Source: Typha latifolia
Taxonomy: Eukaryota > Streptophyta > Magnoliopsida > Poales > Typhaceae
Assembly (NCBI GenBank): GCA_019914945.1
Contig: CM034107.1
Location: forward strand, 4,278,001 to 4,342,000
DNA length: 64,000 bases
Reading direction: 5' to 3'
Positions 57,181-64,000 of this stretch are shown here, piece by piece; positions within the stretch are counted from its first letter, which is position 1; every line of letters begins with the position of its first letter. The notes under the pieces were generated by a model. It had not been told where the DNA came from. It did not search any database and saw only the letters and a list, made by a program, of their open reading frames with translations. The translations under genes were made by a program, and so were the position numbers.

Positions 57181-60100
57181 ATCGTCCTCATGAGGTGGAG
57201 AAGAACCCACCATAGACGGCCAACTCCGAAGCCGACGACGACTGGAGCCACGAGGGCTTTTGCAGAAGACGACCATGGCACAAGGCCAACGACATGGAGC
57301 TCTCGAGCACGAGCAGCAGCAGCCCGAAGCCGCCGGTCACCCTAATTTGCCGATGAAGCTGCAAAACCCAATTTAGGTATTTTCAATTTACCTTATTAAA
57401 CTTTAACTAAAATTGAGAGGTGGGAGAGGGCTTACCAAGGAGTCACGTGGTGGTCTCCGATGGCTCCGGCGGCACTCTGGCAGGCCAATTCCACGGCGTG
57501 ACTCCGACGGTGAGAAAGAAGAAAACGAAGGAGGAGAAAAAGAAAAGGGAAAAGGAGGCTGGGGGGGTTGAGGAGAGAGAGAATTAGGGTTTAATTTATA
57601 GACTAAAAAACAAAATCCAAATCTAATTTGATTCAGATTTAGTGAGATCTCCGCTGCGCCTCGTCGCATGCCGGAGAGGGAGAGGGGAGGGGGTTGCACG
57701 TGCAGAGCACGTGCACTCTCCTTTCTCAACCCCCTTTTTTTCTGGTTCTTACAACACCTCTGGCTGAGAAGTTAGCGGAGGTGGGGTCAGCGGTCCCGGT
57801 GGTAAGTGTTGATCTCGGGTGTTGCCTCGGTTGCATCGATGTATCCTTGGCTGTGGAAGTTTCCCTTGCCAATCGTGTCACCATCCCTCGAGTGGTTATT
57901 TGGCCCAATGATACGATGGCTCTAATACCAATTTGTTATGGACTGACTAAAGTTAGTCCTCAACAAGGGTTTGCTTTGATACCATATTGTCACAAATCGA
58001 TTATGGTTGATCCACAACAAAGAGGTCTAGATGTTGATTAGATGTTGTTGATGGTAGTGATGAAGGTGTAAGTTGGAAGGTGGTGGAGCATGGTTGAGAG
58101 AGTGAAGGTGGGCGGCAATGGTGGTGATGAAGAGAGATTAGTTTACTTGTACTCCTATGTTATTTCTTATGACTACTCCTATGTTACTTTTACCTTTTCT
58201 TCTAAGATAGTCTAACGCTAAAATATAATTCTCAATGTTTGGATTCAATCAATTAATGCTTAAACAAAGGAGACTGACCCTCCGATATTTAGTAGTCAAT
58301 TACAATGAGCCCTTCTGGACTAGCCCTAAAAGCTTACATGACTCAAACTATGATTAGCTTTGAAAGCTTACATGACTCAATTAGTACTTGTCTTAAAAAC
58401 TTATATGATTTAACTGAACTTGCATTAAAGCTTACATGACTTGACTGGACTTGTTTTAAAAGCTTAGGTGACCTAAGTAGACTTGCCTTAAGGGCTTATA
58501 TGACTTTACTAGACTTACCGTAAGAGCTTCCATGTCTTAACTAGATTTGCCTTAAGAGTTTATATAAGAGATACACATGAATAAATTAAAAGATAATTAA
58601 ACTCGATCCATCGAGTCTAATGTTTTCGTGAGGAGGTGATCCGATAAGACATGGATCACATCAGAGTAAACCAGTCATAATGAGAATTACAAATCTTACT
58701 TAAAGAAATCAAACCCCACTTGTACGAAGATTTTCTTTTGATCTTGAAATAAGATCATTCTTTAATAAGTTCTTTGCGTAAAACATGGAACCATAGGCTG
58801 TGAAATTCTCTAGAGCAAATTCAGGTTCTCTCTTTATCCTGTTCTTCTTATTCCTTATTGATTTCTGAGTTTCAAGTATTGTAACACCATACTATTGGGT
58901 GTAAATATCAAGATACTGAGAACCTACCAAATGTTCAATATATAGAGTTTGAAACAAATCTTAAGGAATTAATCAGGAAAACGATAGTGATTACACCATC
59001 GATCCCAAAATCAATCGATTCGGATTGAGATCGGCCATAATCGATCTTGATCCAGATCTGGGATCGACCAGCAATATCGGCTGAAACTAACTTTTTTTAA
59101 GATTCATGTTGAATCTAAAATGTATCTAATCTAGAAAACATCAGTAAATGATGTAATTAATTGCTTGTTTTTAAATTTTTTAATTTTTGCCGTCTATTTC
59201 TCACACACTTTAATGTTAGAATTTATATATTGAGTAATTTATATTTTTCTAAATGTTTTAATTTTTAAGATAGTTCTATATTTTAGAATAATATTTATCG
59301 TAATTATGTAATTAGTCATAGTTTGATTAAGAAAAAACATACAACGGACTAAAACAACTAATACATATAATTTTTCTTGGCTAATCTCAATCAATATTTG
59401 GACCTTGCTTTGGAATATCAGTTATTTTACTGTTTATCTTTTTGGACCTAATCTATTATCTTTTTTTTTATAATGACTTTTTGAATTATTTTTTAGTACA
59501 CTATGACCTCCTGAACTTATTAAAAATACATCATCTCACCCATTCTGTTAGGTTTCTATTAACTATTTTCACTCATAAATTATCATATGATAGTCACATG
59601 ATAAAAATATGGCATATTTATCAAAATGGAGGGGCAATTATGTTATTTCTTTGATTTCATTTATGGTGTTAAAGGAGTGAGGTATTTTTAATAGTTAAAG
59701 GAGTCATATGTATCAAAAAATAATTCAGGGAGTCATTATAGAAAATGATAATAGTTCATGGGGTGAAAAGGAAATTATCTTCATATTTAATTGTGTGCAT
59801 TTGATTCACTTCCTATCGGTAATTAAACTTAATGACAACATGATTTATATGGAGCCCATACCTCAACTCAGTTCCTCGATACTCCTTACATGCTAATCTC
59901 AGCTAACCCAAACAGTTGGGATTTTAAGGGTTGGTTTCTCATTATTTTATTGTCTTGGTGGTGGTGATTGTTTTCCATGACCAAGTGATGCTTTCACTTC
60001 ATTTCATTGGGAAAAGTTGATTAATTATTATGTTGGAAACCTTTTGCCAAGTCATATTTCTCTTCATGCAACTTAGAAAGCAAAAATTTCATTGGACATG

Positions 60101-61005
60101 GGAAACACCCCAAGAAGAGACCTGTGCAAAGAAATCAAGCCAATTGATATTTGGTATATATTGGTTTTTAAGATGTATAAATCATGGTTAATTGTGTGTT
60201 TTTCATCTTTACTTTTTTTTTTAACATTTTTATCATGCTGGTACTTTGCCTTTCATTTTAACTCTATTTGGTGCATAACTGACCTATAATACACATGATA
60301 TGTCATTTGGTGGTATACCATATTTTGTTCTATACATGGAGAGGAGTCCCTCTATAAGTCATTGAGATGTCCTCGGATTAGTTCAACTTGAGCAGAGGCA
60401 AATTGGTAAATATATTTGTGGGCTTGGTTAATCCAGGGTTGAGATTAAAGCATGTCGACTGACTGACCTTGTGATAGTTTCTGACTCTGGAAATGGGAAG
60501 GCTCGATTTGGAAACGATGGAAATGTGCTCAAACTGGGCCTTCCCCGCTATTCTCAAAAACCAAAAGAAAAAGAAAGGAAATCCTTACTCTGTCTATGTG
60601 GTGAAATATTCTCTCTCTATAGTGTGGGATGTTAAAATGCAAAATAAATTTTGCATTATTTCTTTATTGTTATCACTGACAGATCTAATTAACTGGTTAT
60701 TTACTTCTGATGTTAAACTTATTGTTCTTCAGTTTAGTTTACTTGCTTTTTGGAAGAGTTTTATTTACCCTGATCATTTTTTTGTTCTTCCCTACTTTGA
60801 ATAGGCTGATGGATTTGCAGCAGCAGCAAGGGTTGGTATTAAGGCTAGTCATCGAGGGCTTTTAAGAGATAAGCAAGTGTTTCAGCTTTTGAAGCAATGG
60901 CTTGGTGTGAGCCAGAAATCACAACATTCATCGTCAAGTTCAAAAGTGATGGATATGTTTTCAGACCAATTTTCAGCTCCAATGCCTTCAGAGCATATGT
61001 TTTGA
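47701..61005 (+). CDS. LCAT4: LCAT-like phospholipase/acyltransferase, LCAT4 type, 460 aa
   Basis: Eleven exons: 47701-47929, 48063-48154, 48437-48564, 48715-48850, 48969-49020, 49180-49280, 50998-51174, 51888-52045, 52930-52984, 53077-53130 and 60805-61005; all introns are GT-AG and in phase. The alpha/beta hydrolase starts with [14 protein letters not shown] (28-41) and has [12 protein letters not shown] (139-150), the nucleophile elbow SHSMGG with Ser180, DGDGTVP with Asp385, and SHRGLL with His410, a complete Ser-Asp-His triad. Closest relative from memory is Arabidopsis LCAT4 (At4g19860), a phospholipase A2-type LCAT homologue; the symbol is by similarity. The tail after about residue 435 is Ser-rich and shorter than in the Arabidopsis protein. 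No signal peptide or transmembrane helix is evident. The first ATG is 47701; a TTG three codons upstream is not used. Confidence 0.93.
49281..50997 (+). other. 1.7 kb intron 6 of the LCAT4-like gene
   Basis: It contains a 58-bp tandem duplication (GCTGCTGAATTGATTATG followed by TATAATTG(C/T)GAGGTCACC) at 49501-49616. The remainder is AT-rich without a recognised element. Confidence 0.75.
54533..55007. repeat. Tandem duplication, unit about 238 bp
   Basis: Two successive copies share GTTGATCAATTCAATCC, GATGTATTAGGTTTAATTTC and AAGTTGATTTGCTTTTAGA. They lie directly upstream of the LTR element in intron 10. Confidence 0.85.
55059..55063. repeat. 5-bp target-site duplication, left copy
   Basis: GGGTA, matching GAGTA at 58664-58668 in four of five bases. 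Confidence 0.6.
55064..56005 (-). repeat. 3' LTR of the LTR element (minus orientation)
   Basis: About 942 bp. On the minus strand it begins TGATGTAATTTAGG and ends TCCGTAACA. It is homologous along its length to 57934-58663, but with about 165 extra bases (about 55245-55420). On the minus strand it is preceded by a purine-rich tract. Confidence 0.8.
56006..56019 (-). other. Polypurine tract of the LTR element
   Basis: On the minus strand the bases directly before the 3' LTR are purine-rich (GTGGTGGAG adjoining TGATG). Position and composition match a plus-strand primer. Confidence 0.55.
57133..57178. repeat. (CT)n microsatellite, about 23 units
   Basis: An uninterrupted CT run inside the LTR element interior. 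It produces a spurious Leu-Ser repeat frame. Confidence 0.95.
57917..57930 (-). other. Primer-binding site of the LTR element
   Basis: The minus strand reads TGGTATTAGAGCCA, three bases from the end of the 5' LTR. The usual plant initiator-Met tRNA PBS is TGGTATCAGAGC. Confidence 0.8.
57934..58663 (-). repeat. 5' LTR of the LTR element (minus orientation)
   Basis: About 730 bp. On the minus strand it starts TGATGTGATCC and ends CAGTCCATAACA. It carries an embedded second PBS-like word (minus TGGTATCAAAGC, 57984-57973) followed by another LTR-end-like segment. Confidence 0.8.
58664..58668. repeat. 5-bp target-site duplication, right copy
   Basis: GAGTA, one mismatch to GGGTA at 55059-55063. 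Confidence 0.6.
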
Positions 61006-61430
61006 TATCCAAGATGTTTACTTAAGTGGAGAAGAGGAAGGGTGTTTTGACCCAGCATAGTTTATTTATTGGCCATATATTTATATATATGATGGAATAG
61101 AAAAGATAGGTAAATTATTCACATTGTCTTTATCCATCTGTTTGTTAAATTTGGTCTTGTTCTCAACTTTAGTTATCAGTGAAATGAGCAAGAACTGGAC
61201 AGTTAAAAGAGGGAAAAAAGTAATTTGGTAAGGCTGCAATTCAAAATCATATTCTAACTAAATTTGATACTGATACAGTCCTTTATTAATATTGGTTTTG
61301 GGCCTTGGTCCAGCTCGATTATTAGAAATATGTAGCCACCCTCAGCTCAGCTCAACCCTTTGGGTTTAGATTAGTATATTTTAGTCATTGTTAGTTTTAA
61401 ATTTAGATATCATAATATTGGTTAAATTAA
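61006..61430 (+). other. 3' flank of the LCAT4-like gene
   Basis: Probable 3' UTR and downstream DNA, AT-rich. A definite polyadenylation signal was not resolved. Confidence 0.5.
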
Positions 61431-61860
61431 AATATATTATCTATTTATTATTAAGGGCGGTGATTTTTAGCACATGGACTAGTATTTTATTTAGACTCAG
61501 GTAAATGGGTTTACTTGTATGTTTATTTGTCATGTATTTTGGTTTTTTAATTAGATCACGTATTTCTCTGTATGCAAATTAGGTGAGTGGGTTTACTTGT
61601 ATGTTTATTTGTCTTGTATTTTGTTTTTTTAATCAGATCACACGTATTTCTCTGTATGCAAATTAGTATTATATTTTTATGTGCAATTTAATTATTATTT
61701 ATGTGTGCAAAATATGCGACTCAGTGCTTGCTATATTTTGTGCAAAATAGCAATTTTAATAACTAAGAATATTAGTAAAAAAAATATGATTGATATTTTG
61801 TATGACTTAGAGAATAGTCTCGGTATAAATCAATTGTTGCTTCTCGTAGTGATTTAAGTC
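61430..61860 (+). mobile_element. Inverted fragment of the LTR element interior
   Basis: The reverse complement of this segment matches 56380-56760. Shared words include CGATTTATACCG(A/G)GACTATTCT, GCACTGAGT, and CTAAAAATCACC(G/A)CC followed by AATAATAAATA. It therefore lies in opposite orientation to the intron 10 element. It contains its own tandem duplication. LTRs were not identified here. Confidence 0.72.
61499..61664. repeat. Tandem duplication of about 83 bp
   Basis: Two consecutive copies of a segment containing GGGTTTACTTGTATG and TATTTCTCTGTATGCAAATT, at about 61499-61580 and 61581-61664. Confidence 0.9.
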
Positions 61861-62989
61861 TACCTGGAAGTTTAGGGGAGTATCCTAATTTAGATATCAT
61901 GGTTACTTTCTTGGCTGATTTTGATGGGGTTAGGAAATAGTCTCATATTAGATCGAAAGACCTCCTAAGGTGATTCTAATATCTCTTAATGGTTTGTGAA
62001 AGAGATATGATATGTTTATCAGATAGTGACACCTCCTAGTGACCTTTAGGAAAAGAAACAAAGTGTGTTTGCCATATAGTGACACCTTCTAGTGATTCTA
62101 GGAGGAGAGGTCGTAATGAGGGGGGTTGCAGTGGTAAGGGTAGCAGTGAGAGGAGGGGAGAGTAGGATGATTGGCGAGGTAGCCTAGTAGGAAGGGGCGA
62201 CCTAGGAGGAGAGGTCACCAGGGAAAAGAGTGTTGCTATGTAGGAGGTTCCATTTCTTGCCTTCTTAGTGGCAGACCATTGGATGAATGGATGATGCTAG
62301 GTTAAGGTTATGACTATTGGATGAAGAAATAATTATATATCAAATACTTAGGTCCATATCGACTAAGTTATATCAAACATATCCAAATACGAATGTAGAG
62401 ATTTTTTAAACATCTATTTGTATCTGTATCCAAATATGGGACGAATAACAAATTCACACTCATATTAGAACCGATCCATGTACAGCATCGAGTCAAGTTG
62501 ATTTTAATTCAACCCATTTTCACCCCTAATTTTCCCTCTATTCTACCCTCCTTTGTTCACTCCCGTTGGCCTTTATTCTCCTCTATGCTCCTCTATCTAA
62601 TCGTTCTAATCTAAGCTCCCCAGAACTGCCATTTTTCTAGCAGACAATTTGTTATTACTTTCCGTATTGAGAAGCTCTATGAAGTACACTCTAATGAAAG
62701 AATCATTGGGGTTGGAACTAATAGGTTTACAAGATTGGGGAGGGCTGCTTTGATGTCACTTCCCCTCTCATAAACTACTCTAAGAGACTGCCCTCTGAGG
62801 CCACTTCATTATTCTCAGTGGTGTCATTATCCTTAAACCCTACTGCATTGGCCAAAGTGCTATGTAGGTATCTTTATCGTATTGCATTTGGATTTTTATG
62901 CTTAACCTCTCTCGTGATTGTTGGAGAGTCTCTATTGTCCAAGAGATTATTGGCACCTCTGGAGTCCATGAGATCTTTGACTCTAATTG

Positions 62990-63098
62990 TTGATGGTGCA
63001 AGGACATGCCCTATTTTGGCCATAATCTCTTATGGCAACCTCACTTGCATCCTTAAGTACATTTGGGTAGTGTTGGGAGGCTATAAGCACTTGATTAC
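62990..63098. repeat. Direct repeat, copy 1
   Basis: It shares ACATG/ACATA, TTTTG(G/A)CCATAATC, CACATCC-like and ACATTTGGGT(A/G)GT with 63885-63990, in the same order. The two may be LTR or gene-fragment copies. Confidence 0.6.
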
Positions 63099-63884
63099 AC
63101 TAAAAATTATCTGTTAAATACAATGGTCAATTATAGTTCATTTTTAAGATAGTCAAATTTATAGGAAAATGGTGGCGAAGGATACACACTACACAAGATA
63201 TAGGAAATATCTTGTAAGTCACTATTTGTGTAAAAAGTTTAAATAAAATAGTACAAAATGTAAGATAATTTAGGAAGATAGAGCGAGAGATTATGCGTCA
63301 AGGTTCCCTCGGACGACTTAGATTTTATCCACTTTAATTTTAAATTTTATAACTCAATTTGTTTATATCATTTTAAAGATTAACTTATTTTATCATACGA
63401 TCCCTACGTCCTAATAATTGTGTACTTGATATCCTTCATAGATTCAGTCTAATTTTTTCTATCAATAGGTTGATTTACATTATTATATCTAGATTATTTA
63501 GCATCTATTTAGTAGTTTGCTCCTCTGCTGCAATGTCGTCTTCAAGTACATTGATGTTGGAGTAAACTAACTAGAGCTAGCTACATACTCACTAAGTGAT
63601 ACAAAAATGGTTAGAATTATTTTAGAAATTTCTTTTCATATTATAATACTAATTATTCATTTTGAGGATTTGGAATGTAAAACTCCTAAATTGAGTTATA
63701 AATATTGAAATTAAAGTCGATAAAACCAAATAATTCGAGAGAGCCCAAAAACCTAGTTTTTCTCTCTTCCTAAATTATCTTATATTTTTGTATTTGTTTA
63801 GTTATAAACTTTTTATACATCAATGATCAATGCAATATTTTCAGTGTTAAGTATGTTTATAATAATCATCTACGTGGGGTATTT

Positions 63885-63990
63885 GTTGGTGGACAGACAT
63901 ATCCCAGTTTTGACCATAATCCCTTGTAATGATCTTATTCACATCCCTCAACACATTTGGGTGGTATTTGGGGCTACAGGCACCCGATTG
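63885..63990. repeat. Direct repeat, copy 2
   Basis: Diverged partner of 62990-63098. It ends close to the window edge, so its full extent cannot be judged. Confidence 0.6.
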
Positions 63991-64000
63991 ACATCCTCGT

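Larger units (their letters stand above)
55064..58663 (-). mobile_element. Non-autonomous LTR retrotransposon (LARD-like), 3.6 kb, in intron 10
   Basis: Read on the minus strand: 5' LTR 58663-57934, primer-binding site TGGTATTAGAGCCA (57930-57917, complementary to initiator Met tRNA apart from one or two bases), a 1.9 kb interior, a purine-rich tract just before the 3' LTR (56019-56006, GGAAGCGTGGTGGAG-like), and 3' LTR 56005-55064. GGGTA/GAGTA flanks fit a 5-bp TSD. The interior shows no gag or pol domain. It is GC-rich between about 56800 and 57750 and includes a CT microsatellite, so the element depends on others for movement. Confidence 0.82.
53131..60804 (+). other. 7.7 kb intron 10 of the LCAT4-like gene
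   Basis: Donor GTAGGA and acceptor GAATAG join exon 10 (ending at Lys394) to the last exon in phase 0. The intron contains a roughly 238-bp tandem duplication, a complete 3.6 kb non-coding LTR element in antisense orientation, and otherwise AT-rich DNA. The exon join is supported by the family alignment: DGDGTVP, then the AADG-like block, then SHRGLL. Confidence 0.85.
61861..64000. other. Intergenic DNA with repeat fragments, no gene assigned
   Basis: Around 61930-61990 the words AATAGTCTCATATTAGATCG and ACCTCCTAAG resemble plant LTR promoter regions. At 62025-62110 a short motif (TAGTGACACCT(C/T)CTAGTGA) is duplicated. A 99-codon frame at 62818-63117 is not recognised and its end takes part in a direct repeat with the window's right edge. 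Confidence 0.45.

Noticed and set aside
57097..57345. 82-codon frame with a Leu-Ser repeat
   Set aside because: It is generated by the (CT)n microsatellite inside the LTR element.
1..64000. tRNA or rRNA genes
   Set aside because: None noticed on reading both strands; a tRNAscan-SE and Infernal run would be decisive. PBS words complementary to initiator tRNA-Met are retroelement primer sites, not tRNA genes.

Overview
The window is nuclear DNA from a flowering plant. Coding genes are split by GT-AG introns, intergenic DNA is very AT-rich, and most of the space is transposon debris. The gene complement (a single-exon ZmPK1-type lectin receptor kinase and an AN1-only stress-associated protein resembling rice SAP15) and the very large TE-filled introns suggest a monocot, possibly palm-like. 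The species is inference, not established.

Five protein-coding genes can be modelled. (1) 6450-6935 (+): AN1 zinc-finger stress-associated protein, one coding exon. (2) 10794-13202 (-): G-type lectin S-receptor-like kinase of the ZmPK1 type, one exon, non-RD kinase. (3) 19013-23773 (+): plant RRM-like protein of unknown role, two exons with a 3.5 kb intron that cuts the RRM. (4) 33188-40263 (+): isocitrate lyase/PEP-mutase family protein, eight exons, 498 aa, with a C-terminal extension and a 37-nt microexon. (5) 47701-61005 (+): lecithin:cholesterol-acyltransferase-like phospholipase of the LCAT4 type, eleven exons, 460 aa; the catalytic His lies in the last exon beyond a 7.7 kb intron. All junctions in genes 3-5 are GT-AG and phase-consistent. 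The genes are unrelated neighbours, not a pathway cluster.

Mobile-element layout: a roughly 75-bp degenerate minisatellite lies inside an older dispersed repeat (3.2-4.6 kb). Short foldback/MITE-like elements lie at 9.8, 14.3-14.9, 16.7 and 17.1 kb. A nest occupies 25.6-32.8 kb: an antisense Copia relic split by a 1.18 kb insertion with 11-bp target-site duplications, then an RNase H (RVT_3-like) relic split by a 3.6 kb hAT deletion derivative with 8-bp TSDs. Downstream are an antisense Gypsy relic with 298-bp direct repeats (40.6-42.8 kb) and a 1.09 kb PIF/Harbinger-type element with a TAA TSD inserted into a second copy of the dispersed repeat (43.0-44.5 kb). A 3.6 kb non-coding LTR element with PBS, PPT and TSD sits in the last LCAT4 intron, and an inverted fragment of the same family lies just beyond the last exon.

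I saw no convincing tRNA, rRNA, CRISPR or organellar sequence and no new enzymatic system. The most unusual items are structural: the nested insertions, the duplicated LTR-end/PBS module, and inverted TE copies bracketing the catalytic last exon of the LCAT4-like gene.
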